DNA of 38,696 nucleotides from Candidatus Latescibacterota bacterium (GTDB lineage: Bacteria; Hydrothermota; Tepidihabitantia; Tepidihabitantales; CAIPLT01), in NCBI GenBank assembly GCA_018335915.1, contig JAGXRL010000103.1, positions 1 through 38,696 on the forward strand, in the 5' to 3' direction. Made by a program: the position numbers and the translations under genes. Below, piece by piece: positions 16,319-24,670 of the stretch (position 1 is its first letter; each line of letters begins with the position of its first letter). The notes beneath the pieces were generated by a model. The model searched no databases, was not told where the DNA came from, and saw only the letters and a program-made list of their open reading frames with translations.

Positions 16319-16777
16319 ATCAACCGGATTATTAACCAATTCAATATCTCTTGTTTGTTTTGAGGGCAGAACCCGGCTAACCTGCCATTGTTTGTTATGC
16401 TTTTCAAAAAATAAAGTCAGATAAATTTCATCACCAATCAATTCATTGGTCGAAGTGAAAGTACCATAAAGCCGGATTTTTATTTCGCAGATTGCCCGGT
16501 TTTGATAAACCGTAATTGTCTGATTCGTGGTATAAATTTTGATGTTATGATAATACTGAAAATATGATTCAAACCAGCGCATTAACCGGTGGTAATCACG
16601 ACCCCAGTGGTCCTGATAATTTTCCGCCACAATCTCTTCAAGCACAGATAAATTTTCCTTTTCAACGGCATTTTTTCCCCTTTGGATTGTGCGCCATACT
16701 TGCTGCTCTTGAGATTGAAACAGAGTGCAACTGAATAATAAAATAAACAGTAATAGAACAAGATATAATTGTTTCAA
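16295..16777 (-). CDS. Small lipoprotein with SnoaL/NTF2-like domain
   Basis: A 160-residue protein starting at a TTG, with a signal peptide ending in the lipobox LLFSC (Cys17). The remainder reads as an alpha-plus-beta cone fold of the NTF2/SnoaL kind. A helical start (VEKENLSVLEEIVAENYQDHWG) is followed by WFESYFQYYHNIKIYTTNQTITVYQNRAICEIKIRLYG strands and a final FFEKHNKQWQVSRVLP strand. Such domains in lipoproteins are usually ligand-binding or protein-protein modules; no active site can be named. A TTGACA-N17-TAGATT promoter ends 6 nt before the TTG, again without a Shine-Dalgarno. It is divergent from thiL and convergent with dnaN. Confidence 0.75.
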   Translation of the reverse strand: MKQLYLVLLLFILLFSCTLFQSQEQQVWRTIQRGKNAVEKENLSVLEEIVAENYQDHWGRDYHRLMRWFESYFQYYHNIKIYTTNQTITVYQNRAICEIKIRLYGTFTSTNELIGDEIYLTLFFEKHNKQWQVSRVLPSKQTRDIELVNNPVDLFKPNRH

Positions 16778-16783
16778 TAAATT

Positions 16784-16812
16784 AATCTAATCTTAAAACA
16801 TACTCTTGTCAA
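16784..16812 (-). promoter_or_regulatory. Promoter of the NTF2-like lipoprotein gene, leaderless geometry
   Basis: Minus strand TTGACA (16812-16807), 17-nt spacer, TAGATT (16789-16784), then 6 nt to the TTG start. Its -35 box overlaps the -35 box of the divergent thiL promoter by five bases. Confidence 0.55.
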
Positions 16813-16834
16813 TTCTTAAATATTTATTTATGAT
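16806..16834 (+). promoter_or_regulatory. thiL promoter, leaderless geometry
   Basis: TTGTCA (16806-16811), 17-nt spacer, TATGAT (16829-16834), then 5 nt to the ATG at 16840. There is no Shine-Dalgarno. It shares its -35 region with the divergent lipoprotein promoter, so the two should compete for polymerase or be jointly regulated. Confidence 0.6.
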
Positions 16835-16839
16835 TTTGT

Positions 16840-17916
16840 ATGCGGCTGGCTGAATTGGGTGAACTGAAAACAATCGAGATGATAAAGAAAATAACCAGTG
16901 CGCCACGCTTGACAAATCGTGCTTCACGCTTTATCAAGGTTGGTATTGGCGATGATGCGGCTGTGTTAAAAGAAGGTAATGTAGTCACTACAGACGCGTA
17001 TATTGAAGATGTTCATTTTTCCTTAGATTATTTTAGTTTATACCAAATCGGGCAGAGAGTTGCTTGCGGAACATTGTCTGATATAGCGGCAATGGCAGCA
17101 ACTCCAATTGCCTTATTTATTTCAGCTTTATTACCGTCCAAATTAGAACAGAGACAACTTAAACAATTATATGCCGGTATGCTTAGTATTGCGGATAAAT
17201 TCGGATGCCGAATTAGCGGTGGTGATATTGTTGCCTATCCAAAACTTGGTTTGATACTGACTGCAATTGGCAAGACCAGGACACCAAAACTCCGCTCAAC
17301 TGCACAACCTGGCGAATATTTATATGTTACAGGTTTTTGCGGATTGGCTGAAACCGGCAGACTGGCATTAAAGCAAAAATTTCCTAAAAAAGATTTCATT
17401 CAATCAATTAAGAGACATACCTGCCCGTGCCCGAGAATTTTCGAAGCGATTAAACTTAAGAAATATATAAATGCTTTAATCGATACATCAGACGGTTTGT
17501 CAACAGATGTCTTTCATATTGCGGAGGAGAGCAGAGTTAAGATAAAAATATTTGCGGACAAATTACCAATGCATAAAGAAACTTATAATCTTTATAATTG
17601 GGTCATTGCGAAAAGCAAAACGACACCACAATCGGTTGTTCAGAAGATGCGCACAAAACTCCACACTAGAGCAATCTTACAACCGTTAAAAGATGAGATT
17701 GCTTCGCATACGCTCGAAATGACAAATCCGTTAGCGCTCAATGGAGGTGAAGATTACGAACTTTTATTCACATCTGCTTATCAAAAACTACCCGCAAAAA
17801 TTACAGGCACAAAAATCACCCGGATCGGCAAGATTGAAAAAGGGAGCGGTGTCTATTTGATAAAAGATAATAAGGAGATTCGATTATATCCCAAAGGTTA
17901 TGACCATTTTCAGTAA
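16840..17916 (+). CDS. thiL: Thiamine-monophosphate kinase
   Basis: A 358-residue enzyme that phosphorylates thiamine monophosphate to thiamine diphosphate with ATP, the last step of cofactor synthesis. Family motifs in order: RLAELGELKTIEMI at the N-terminus, IGDDAAVL, TTDAYIEDVHF with metal-binding Asp residues, GTLSDIAAMAATP, SGGDIV, LIDTSDGLSTDVFHIAEES and LNGGEDYELLF. The length is slightly above the usual 310-340. The ATG matches the family N-terminus exactly, although the predicted transcription start falls on it. The last 17 nt overlap the start of the SBBP-repeat gene, suggesting that gene is read from the same transcript. Confidence 0.95.
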   Translation: MRLAELGELKTIEMIKKITSAPRLTNRASRFIKVGIGDDAAVLKEGNVVTTDAYIEDVHFSLDYFSLYQIGQRVACGTLSDIAAMAATPIALFISALLPSKLEQRQLKQLYAGMLSIADKFGCRISGGDIVAYPKLGLILTAIGKTRTPKLRSTAQPGEYLYVTGFCGLAETGRLALKQKFPKKDFIQSIKRHTCPCPRIFEAIKLKKYINALIDTSDGLSTDVFHIAEESRVKIKIFADKLPMHKETYNLYNWVIAKSKTTPQSVVQKMRTKLHTRAILQPLKDEIASHTLEMTNPLALNGGEDYELLFTSAYQKLPAKITGTKITRIGKIEKGSGVYLIKDNKEIRLYPKGYDHFQ

Positions 17917-20854
17917 TACCGAAAACACAAACATCACAAATTTTCGTATAACCTTGATTGTAGCATTTCTTTTTATGTTTATAAGTAATTCGTATTTATT
18001 GGCACAAGTAGATACTTCTTGGGTAAGAAGATTTAATGAACCGGTGAGCGGAATTGATTATGCGAGCGCGATTACAGTTGATTCAGCCGGCAATGCCTAT
18101 ATCACGGGTTGGAGCGGAACTGCCGGTATACCGGATTATCTGACTATTAAAATGAATGCAACCGGACAAATCGAATGGATGCAGACCTATAACGGACCAG
18201 ATAACAGCGGTGACTGGGCTTATGCGATTGCCGTTGACGCGCAGGGCAATGTTTATGTGACTGGCGAGAGCGAAGGATTGGGTACAAGTACTGACTATGC
18301 GACCGTGAAATACAATGCCATGGGAATCGAACAATGGGTGGCAAGATATAACGGACCTGCGAATGGCAGTGACTGGGCAAATGCGATTAAAGTTGACGCA
18401 CAGGGTAATGTTTATGTGACTGGCGCAAGTGACGGCGGCAGCAGTGATTATGATTATTTGACTATCAAATACAGTGCAAACGGTCAGGAACAATGGGTCC
18501 GACGATATAATGGCACTGGTAATGGTGATGATATTGCGAATTGCCTGGCAATTGACGCTGCCGGCAATGTCTATGTGAGCGGTGAGAGCGAGGGTGATGA
18601 AAATGATGATTACATTACAATTAAATACAATGCTCAGGGTGTGCAGCAATGGCTAAACCGGTATGACGGGATTGGTGATAGTTATGATTATGCATATGGC
18701 ATTGCCGTTGACGCGCAGGGCAATGTTTATGTGACCGGCGCGAGCGGAGATGATGATGCGGATTTTGATTATGCGACGGTTAAATATAATGCCAATGGCG
18801 TACAGCAATGGGTAAGAAGGTATGATGGTACTGGTAATGACGACGATTTTGCTTATGCGATTGCCCTTGATGCGCAGGGTAATATTTATGTGACCGGGAC
18901 CAGTTTTGGTATTACCAGTGCCTATGATTATGCGACCGTTAAATACAATTCTGCCGGCACCAGACAATGGACCGCAAGATATAACGGCACGGGTAATAGC
19001 TGGGATTATCCAGAAGCGATTGCGGTTGATAATGTGGGTAATGTTTATATCACGGGTGACAGCTATGGTCTTGATAATACTTATGACTATGTAACAATTA
19101 AGTATAATACGAGTGGCATTGAACAATGGGTGCAGCGTTATCAAGGTACTGGCAATGGCGAAGATTATGTTTATGGACTGGGATTGGATGCGCAGAATAA
19201 TGTTTATGTGACTGGTGGCAGCGTTGGTTTATATACAGAATCAGATTATCTAACCGTCAAATACAGTTCAGCCGGTAATCCTGAATGGTCGCAGCGATAT
19301 GATGGTCAGGGTAATAGCATTGACCAGGCAAGCGCGCTGATTATTGACCAGTATGACAATGCTTATGTGACCGGTTCAAGCACTGGTTCAGGTACAGGCA
19401 GTGACTATCTAACTGTCAAATATAATAATGTGGGTGTGCAGGAATGGGCTGTTCGATACAATGGATTAGCAAACGGCAATGATAATGCTTATGCGATTGC
19501 CAATGATATTCATGGTAATGTTTATGTAACAGGCACGAGTTATGGTGTTGGCACCAATTATGATATTGCGACCGTTAAATATGACCTTAATGGAAATCAG
19601 CAATGGTCAGTCAGGTATAATGGACCAAGAAACTTGTATGACTGGGCAAATGCGATTGCAGTCGATAATGCGGGTAATGTATATGTTACAGGAGGCAGTG
19701 AAGGAATCGGCACTGATTTTGACTGCGTAACTATCAAATATAATGCAGCCGGACAAGAACAATGGGTGCAAAGGTATAATGGCATTGCCAATAGTATTGA
19801 TTATGCCAATGCGATTGCAATTGATATTGTTGGCAATGTATATATAGCCGGAGTCTGTTTTTCACCAGGCAGTTCATATAATTATCTAACGATTAAATAT
19901 AATTCGGAAGGCATCATGCAATGGTCGCAGACTTATAATGGCACTGCCAATGGTTCTGATGCCGCAACGGCAATCGCGGTTGACGAATTGGGTAATGTTT
20001 ATGTAACGGGTCGGAATTTTGGCACCAATACGAATCGTGATTATGTCACTATTAAATATAACAGTCAGGGACAGGAACAATGGGTGCAAAGATATAATGG
20101 CACGGGTAATGGTGAAGATGCGGCAAATGCGATTGCGGTTGATAATTTTGCTAATGTATATGTTACGGGTTCGAGTATTGGTGCTGGCAGCGGTCGAGAT
20201 TATACAACAATTAAATATAATGCAGCCGGTCAAGAACAATGGGTGCAAAGGTATAATGGCACGGCAAATGGTGATGATGTTGCATATGCTTTATTTGTCG
20301 ATAATTGGGAAAATGTTTATGCGACCGGTGCCAGTCATGGTATTGGTTCATCAGTAGATTATCTGACTGTAAAATATGATGCGAATGGAAATGAACAATG
20401 GACGCATCGGTATAACGGATTAAGAAACCGGTATGACCGCGCTTCCGCAATTGCAGTAAATAGTTCGGGTATGGTTTTTATTACAGGTACAAGCGAAGGT
20501 TTCGGCACAGGCAATGACATTGTAACCATAAAATATTTACAAACAAGTGGGTTGGTAGAAGATAATATTAGCATATCAGAACCGAACTTGTTTAGTATAT
20601 CTCCCAATCCATTCAGTTCACAAACCACAATTAAATATACATTGCATTTTTTTGAACCAGTTAGTTTACAGATATTTGATATAACAGGCAGAGCAGTAAA
20701 GATGCTGGTTAATGATTTGCAGTTACGAGGGAAGTATAATATTATATGGGATGGCAAAGACCAGAAAGGAAATGTAGTAAAACAAGGGGTATATTTCAGT
20801 ATCTTAAAAATTGGTGACCAGCAGAAACAGAAAAAAATAATATTGCTAAAGTGA
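17900..20854 (+). CDS. Large secreted SBBP (beta-propeller) repeat protein with FlgD-like C-terminal tail
   Basis: A 984-residue protein. A signal peptide (about residues 16-36, ITLIVAFLFMFISNSYLLAQ) is followed by 16 repeats of about 51-52 residues, with consensus A-x-AIAVDxxGNVYVTGxSxG...DYxTVKYNxxGxEQWVxRYNG. This is the SBBP/beta-propeller repeat seen in exported proteins of FCB-type bacteria. The final 90 residues form a FlgD/type-A sorting-like domain (SISPNPFSSQTTIKYTL, IIWDGKDQKGNVVKQGVYF, ending KKIILLK). It is expected to be exported and cell-surface-attached or released. Repeats 2 and 5 share a perfect 35-nt stretch. The start at 17900 lies inside the thiL 3' end with a short AAAGG upstream. 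Confidence 0.85.
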   Translation: MTIFSNTENTNITNFRITLIVAFLFMFISNSYLLAQVDTSWVRRFNEPVSGIDYASAITVDSAGNAYITGWSGTAGIPDYLTIKMNATGQIEWMQTYNGPDNSGDWAYAIAVDAQGNVYVTGESEGLGTSTDYATVKYNAMGIEQWVARYNGPANGSDWANAIKVDAQGNVYVTGASDGGSSDYDYLTIKYSANGQEQWVRRYNGTGNGDDIANCLAIDAAGNVYVSGESEGDENDDYITIKYNAQGVQQWLNRYDGIGDSYDYAYGIAVDAQGNVYVTGASGDDDADFDYATVKYNANGVQQWVRRYDGTGNDDDFAYAIALDAQGNIYVTGTSFGITSAYDYATVKYNSAGTRQWTARYNGTGNSWDYPEAIAVDNVGNVYITGDSYGLDNTYDYVTIKYNTSGIEQWVQRYQGTGNGEDYVYGLGLDAQNNVYVTGGSVGLYTESDYLTVKYSSAGNPEWSQRYDGQGNSIDQASALIIDQYDNAYVTGSSTGSGTGSDYLTVKYNNVGVQEWAVRYNGLANGNDNAYAIANDIHGNVYVTGTSYGVGTNYDIATVKYDLNGNQQWSVRYNGPRNLYDWANAIAVDNAGNVYVTGGSEGIGTDFDCVTIKYNAAGQEQWVQRYNGIANSIDYANAIAIDIVGNVYIAGVCFSPGSSYNYLTIKYNSEGIMQWSQTYNGTANGSDAATAIAVDELGNVYVTGRNFGTNTNRDYVTIKYNSQGQEQWVQRYNGTGNGEDAANAIAVDNFANVYVTGSSIGAGSGRDYTTIKYNAAGQEQWVQRYNGTANGDDVAYALFVDNWENVYATGASHGIGSSVDYLTVKYDANGNEQWTHRYNGLRNRYDRASAIAVNSSGMVFITGTSEGFGTGNDIVTIKYLQTSGLVEDNISISEPNLFSISPNPFSSQTTIKYTLHFFEPVSLQIFDITGRAVKMLVNDLQLRGKYNIIWDGKDQKGNVVKQGVYFSILKIGDQQKQKKIILLK

Positions 20855-20994
20855 TGTTTTAACGTAGATAATAAAAAAGTGTGCAATAGTCTGTTTTAAA
20901 TATAGTAAGCGAAAATTAGTATAAGCCGGGGTTCTCTGAATGGGTTTAAGTAATCATAGAATGACTGAAATGGTGCAAATATTATCAGATACTA

Positions 20995-21594
20995 TTATGA
21001 ATAGCGTTGTTCGCGCCAGGGGTCACCATGATTGTGATATCCGCGTGATTCCCAAAAACCCGCTACATCTTTAGCTAAAAACTGAACGCCATTGACCCAT
21101 TTCGCGCTTTTCCAGAAATATAATCTCGGTACAACAAGACGGACCGGATGACCATGCTCAGGTGTGATATCTTGACCATTTAATTTAACAGCAAATAAGA
21201 CATCATCAGCGAAAAAATCATCACATGCTAAATTAGTATAGTAGTCATCACTACAATATATCATCACAAATTTTGCTTCAGGTTTTATTCTGACCAGATT
21301 TTTGATTTCTTTGCTTGAGATGCCCTGCCAGGTGTTATTCAGTTTGGACCAGCCGGTTACACAGTGAATGTCAGAAAATACTTTAACTTGTGGTAATGAG
21401 ATGAATTCATTATAGGGCAATCTCTTTTCTTTCTCAACTTGACCCCAGATACGAAATACCCATTTATCTCTATTAAATTCGTGAATACTATTAAAATGTA
21501 AAACCGGGAAATTATCAGTCAGTCTTTGACCATTAGGAACACGGTTCTTTTTTTGAGTATCTGGACTGATAATTGTATAATTCTTCTCAGACAT
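20995..21594 (-). CDS. Sulfite-oxidase-like molybdopterin oxidoreductase (YuiH type)
   Basis: A 199-residue protein carrying only the Moco-binding domain of the sulfite oxidase family. The molybdenum-ligating Cys is in DIHCVTGWSKL (about residue 93), and family blocks GHPVRLVVP and FWKSAKWVNGVQFL follow. Without signal peptide, Tat motif or haem domain it should be cytoplasmic, like YuiH-type proteins, whose substrates are mostly unknown. It is the last gene of the hydrogenase strand, 42 nt beyond the NuoI-like gene, so it may be cotranscribed. The 140-nt space between it and the convergent SBBP gene holds no recognisable terminator or gene. Confidence 0.85.
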   Translation of the reverse strand: MSEKNYTIISPDTQKKNRVPNGQRLTDNFPVLHFNSIHEFNRDKWVFRIWGQVEKEKRLPYNEFISLPQVKVFSDIHCVTGWSKLNNTWQGISSKEIKNLVRIKPEAKFVMIYCSDDYYTNLACDDFFADDVLFAVKLNGQDITPEHGHPVRLVVPRLYFWKSAKWVNGVQFLAKDVAGFWESRGYHNHGDPWREQRYS

Positions 21595-21636
21595 AATTTT
21601 GTAAATTTATTTATAAAATCTGATTAATGCAGTATA

Positions 21637-22254
21637 CTAATAACCCCAGATTTCGTTAAGATATGCTTTACGACGGCAATCAACGCAGAGAATACGCTGG
21701 TGCTGAGAACGGTAAGGAAGTTCAGCAGTATCAGTTTTAGTATCGGTTCCAGTCTTTATGGTATCCAACTCAGCATGCAGGGTTAAATACAGGGTCGGAT
21801 TAGCGTATGCGAGTTCACCAAGTTTGTGAGCAATCCAGAGCAACTGTGCTTTTGGGGCAACTACCACACCACACATTTCGCAGAAGACCAGTTCTTTTTC
21901 AATGATATTTTCAAAGTCTTTGTTTTCGAGTTTGGCTAAATCGTATTCCTGCGTATGTTTGATGCCTTGCTGAGTTGTGCAGTAAGTCACGCATTGTCCG
22001 CAGTAGATGCATTTTTCCTGATAATGGATTACCTTGCGGACTTTTCTTTTAATATCGTCTTCAATTGCCCGAGCATTAGCAGGACAGACTTCAACACAGG
22101 CACCGCAACCGATACATCGTTCAACATCGTATTTAATAATACCACGAAAATTCGGTGCTGGTACAGACGGTTTTTTAGGAAATTTTGTAGTATACGGACC
22201 TTTGATTAAAGCTCGGATTGCTTCACCGAGTTCACGCAATTTAGGCTTTTTCAT
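21637..22254 (-). CDS. NuoI/HycF-like 2[4Fe-4S] ferredoxin subunit of group 4 hydrogenase
   Basis: A 205-residue subunit expected to relay electrons between the soluble input proteins and the NuoB-like subunit. Two ferredoxin motifs are intact: CIGCGACVEVCP near residue 46 and CIYCGQCVTYC near 80. The C-terminal half adds a CEMC motif near 124 and a CVDC motif near 193, which could form a zinc or extra Fe-S site, as in HyfH/HycF-like proteins. The ATG at 22254 has GGAGG at 6-nt spacing; an ATG nine codons upstream lacks this. It overlaps mrpG by 14 nt. Having it after the Mrp genes rather than beside the NuoB gene is unusual. Confidence 0.88.
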   Translation of the reverse strand: MKKPKLRELGEAIRALIKGPYTTKFPKKPSVPAPNFRGIIKYDVERCIGCGACVEVCPANARAIEDDIKRKVRKVIHYQEKCIYCGQCVTYCTTQQGIKHTQEYDLAKLENKDFENIIEKELVFCEMCGVVVAPKAQLLWIAHKLGELAYANPTLYLTLHAELDTIKTGTDTKTDTAELPYRSQHQRILCVDCRRKAYLNEIWGY

Positions 22255-22621
22255 CAGTAGCCTCCGAATCAGGTTTTTCAATTAATTCTTTGCCGACTTT
22301 GTCCGGTCCGAATTTATCGAGTTCGGTCTTGTGCCACATCTTGATACCAAAGAATAATGAACCGCGCGATAAGACATGGGCAGCAACCGGCATGGTTAAG
22401 AGAATGAACAGGGCACAGACCAATGCTTTGATACCCATAACACTAAATCCTTTTAACAAGAAGATGCCGAACATTAAACCACAGGCACCGAGCGTAACCC
22501 CTTTGGTTGCGGCTTGCATGCGATTGTACAAGTCAGGAAACCGAACCAAGCCAAGACAGCCGAGCAGAGCAAAACAGACACCAATGACAATAAAAATCCA
22601 GCCCAAGAGATTAATCATCAA
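22241..22621 (-). CDS. mrpG: MrpG/MnhG-like antiporter subunit
   Basis: A 126-residue membrane protein with three transmembrane segments and the MrpG signature GCLGLVRFPDLYNRMQAATKGVTLGACG. In Mrp-type complexes G sits with E and F in the cation-transport part. The hydrophilic tail (WHKTELDKFGPDKVGKELIEK) is longer than in many Mrp G subunits. It starts inside the end of mrpF (11-nt overlap) and overlaps the NuoI-like gene. Confidence 0.9.
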   Translation of the reverse strand: MMINLLGWIFIVIGVCFALLGCLGLVRFPDLYNRMQAATKGVTLGACGLMFGIFLLKGFSVMGIKALVCALFILLTMPVAAHVLSRGSLFFGIKMWHKTELDKFGPDKVGKELIEKPDSEATDEKA

Positions 22622-22865
22622 GACTCCTGCCTTCTAAATATTTCCCCAGTGCCAAAGTTCCGATAAAACTTAAGATCGCGAGCGTGATTGCCAGATCCAT
22701 TAAGAATGCAATATTATATCGAAGTGCCATTAAAGCGGTGATACAGGTGAAGATAATGCTCATAATATCAACCGATATGACCCGGTCTGAAATGCTCGGT
22801 CCTTGCAGGGCACGATACAGACAGAAGAACGCACCTAATGATAATAGTACAATCAGTATTTCCAT
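22611..22865 (-). CDS. mrpF: MrpF/MnhF-like antiporter subunit
   Basis: An 84-residue protein with three transmembrane helices. It carries the family pattern RALQGPSISDRVISVDIMS followed by LMDLAITLAILSFIGTLALGKYLE; the conserved Asp of D-R-V is a likely ion-path residue. It lies between mrpE and mrpG with 9-nt and overlapping junctions, as in Mrp operons. Confidence 0.92.
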   Translation of the reverse strand: MEILIVLLSLGAFFCLYRALQGPSISDRVISVDIMSIIFTCITALMALRYNIAFLMDLAITLAILSFIGTLALGKYLEGRSLDD

Positions 22866-22874
22866 GTTACCTCA

Positions 22875-23363
22875 TTACTCGAATATCTTTAATAAATATT
22901 TTTCAAAGGGTCCGGCAATATCCTTTGTTGCTTTTTCTAAATCTGTATCACGCATCCAAATCCAATGAATATATAAGATGTCGTCATCAATATCGACACT
23001 CATCGTACCCGGAGTCATGGTAATCGAATTGGCAAGCATAGTCCGGCCCAAGTCGGTCTTAAGTCTGGTTTTGATTTTGACAATACCAGGTTTCAAAGGT
23101 CGTTCGGGATGAATAACTCGATAGGCAACATCAAGGTTGGCTTTAAGACAGAGCCAGCCAAAGACCGGAATGTAAATCAAGAACCATAATAACCGGTGCG
23201 GTTGGAGGATTTTAATAGGATGATATGAAAAATATCCGCCGAAAATTATTGTCGCCAGTAATGATAAGACGATACCGATAACTAAAGAGCCCCAATAAAA
23301 TGTCCAGGTCAAAATCAGCCAAAGGCCGAGGCATAAAATCCAATAACTAAGTCTTTGTGACAT
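22875..23363 (-). CDS. mrpE: MrpE/MnhE-like antiporter subunit
   Basis: A 162-residue MrpE protein with two to three N-terminal transmembrane segments, a cytoplasmic domain and the MrpE signature ANSITMTPGTMSVDIDDDILYIHWI. The full length indicates an intact subunit. Presence of E, F and G shows this hydrogenase carries the complete cation-antiporter side arm. Confidence 0.92.
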   Translation of the reverse strand: MSQRLSYWILCLGLWLILTWTFYWGSLVIGIVLSLLATIIFGGYFSYHPIKILQPHRLLWFLIYIPVFGWLCLKANLDVAYRVIHPERPLKPGIVKIKTRLKTDLGRTMLANSITMTPGTMSVDIDDDILYIHWIWMRDTDLEKATKDIAGPFEKYLLKIFE

Positions 23364-23367
23364 ATAT

Positions 23368-23706
23368 TTAACCCTTCAGCTTTCTGATTTCATTGATATC
23401 AAGTGTCTTATACTTTTGATAAATCCGGATGATTAATGATAACATTACCGCAGTGGTACCCAAACCGATAACAATCGCGGTGAGCACTAATGCTTGCGGA
23501 ATCGGGTCAACAAAATTGAGTGGTGAATTGGGGGATGTGATAATCGGTGCCAGAGCATCTTTTTTAAATCCAATAAAAGCAAAGAGGAGATTAACACCAT
23601 ATTCAACCATACAAAAACCGATTGCAATTTTGATTAAGTTCCGCTTCGTGATGATACCGTAGAGACCGATAACAATCAGTAAAATACAGCCGATAAATGG
23701 TATCAT
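23368..23706 (-). CDS. mrpC: MrpC/NuoK-like antiporter subunit
   Basis: A 112-residue protein with three transmembrane helices. It has the NuoK/MrpC pattern LIKIAIGFCMVEYGVNLLF, in which the membrane Glu of VEYGVN matches the conserved proton-path residue. DPIPQALVLTAIVIGLGTTAVML near the C-terminus is diagnostic of MrpC. It sits 2 nt after mrpB and 4 nt before mrpE. Confidence 0.92.
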   Translation of the reverse strand: MIPFIGCILLIVIGLYGIITKRNLIKIAIGFCMVEYGVNLLFAFIGFKKDALAPIITSPNSPLNFVDPIPQALVLTAIVIGLGTTAVMLSLIIRIYQKYKTLDINEIRKLKG

Positions 23707-23708
23707 AA

Positions 23709-24143
23709 TTACTCCTTCATAATATAATGCGATGCGGCTAAAGCAAGAAAGATGCTTAGAAGCCCGGCACCAACTTTCATACCAATCGCAATATTTGCCA
23801 AAGGAATTATTCCCGCACTGAGCAGTTTTAAGGGCGCGCCTTTACTGATTATATTTGTAAAAAAGAATGTGCCAGCAAAGAGACCGAGCAGGGCAAGGAT
23901 GAGAAACATGAGTCCGCCAAGGCTTTCGAAGATAGAAGAAAAGGTGTAGGAACTCTTTTCTTTAATTTCCGCGGCGCCAAAAGAAAGTACTAACAGAATG
24001 AATGAAGCGGCAATAATAACACCACCAGCAAAACCGCCGCCGGGCGTAAGATGACCATGGAGAATGATATAACTACCATAGAGAAAGATAAAACCGGCCA
24101 GGATGCGGGATATGGTTTTTACAATAACACTCATTCCTTTCAT
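23709..24143 (-). CDS. mrpB: MrpB/MnhB-like antiporter subunit
   Basis: A 144-residue membrane protein with four transmembrane segments and the MrpB signature YIILHGHLTPGGGFAGGVIIAASFILL. In Mrp and Mbh complexes this subunit (MbhF in Pyrococcus naming) contacts the MrpA C-terminal part. It overlaps the MbhD-MbhE fusion gene by 4 nt. Confidence 0.92.
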   Translation of the reverse strand: MKGMSVIVKTISRILAGFIFLYGSYIILHGHLTPGGGFAGGVIIAASFILLVLSFGAAEIKEKSSYTFSSIFESLGGLMFLILALLGLFAGTFFFTNIISKGAPLKLLSAGIIPLANIAIGMKVGAGLLSIFLALAASHYIMKE

Positions 24144-24670
24144 TTTCGCCCCTTTACTCTTAATATAGTCAAGACACCTAATACAGATGTGAACAGGACA
24201 ACCGCTTCACCAAAGGTATCGTACCCGCGATAATCGAGGATAATTGCCGCAACAATGTTTGTGGCACCGGTCTGATTGAGTCCGTGAACAATATAATGCT
24301 CGGCAACTTTCATTATCGGCATCCCGAATCGGGGCAGATCTTTTAGAGCGTAAATTGCCAGAACTGTGACCAAAGTTCCAAAGATAAAAAATGCGATGAC
24401 CGGAAAAATTCCTTCGCGCTGGATGCCTTTCTGAATTGTCGTATCCGTATGCGTGGTGCGCAGAATAGTTGCGGCAAAGAAAACTACGGTCAGAATTTCA
24501 ACGACAATCTGGACGATCGCCAAGTCTGGAGCCTGCACCAGAATAAACATGATTGCGACGGAAAAACCGACAATACCCATTGAGACCGCTGATGCCAGTA
24601 AATCTTTGATTTCAATGGCAACAATAGCGGCAGCAAGCATCGCAATAACCAATAAATATATTTCAATCAT
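24140..24670 (-). CDS. MbhD-MbhE fusion (DUF4040 plus MrpA C-terminal domain)
   Basis: A 176-residue membrane protein that joins two parts encoded separately in Pyrococcus Mbh. The N-terminal half is DUF4040/MbhD-like (KDLLASAVSMGIVGFSVAIMFILVQAPDLAIVQIVVEILTVV). The C-terminal half is MbhE/MrpA-tail-like (TNIVAAIILDYRGYDTFGEAVVLFTSVLGVLTIL). This pair is the part of MrpA believed to carry the Na+ path in Mbh. ATGA-type overlaps link it to both neighbours. The large N-terminal antiporter domain of full MrpA is absent. Confidence 0.88.
   Translation of the reverse strand: MIEIYLLVIAMLAAAIVAIEIKDLLASAVSMGIVGFSVAIMFILVQAPDLAIVQIVVEILTVVFFAATILRTTHTDTTIQKGIQREGIFPVIAFFIFGTLVTVLAIYALKDLPRFGMPIMKVAEHYIVHGLNQTGATNIVAAIILDYRGYDTFGEAVVLFTSVLGVLTILRVKGRK

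Noticed and set aside
18083-20886. Long antisense frames (up to 188 codons) opposite the SBBP gene
   Set aside because: Repetitive coding DNA produces repetitive open frames on the other strand; the plus-strand repeats explain them.
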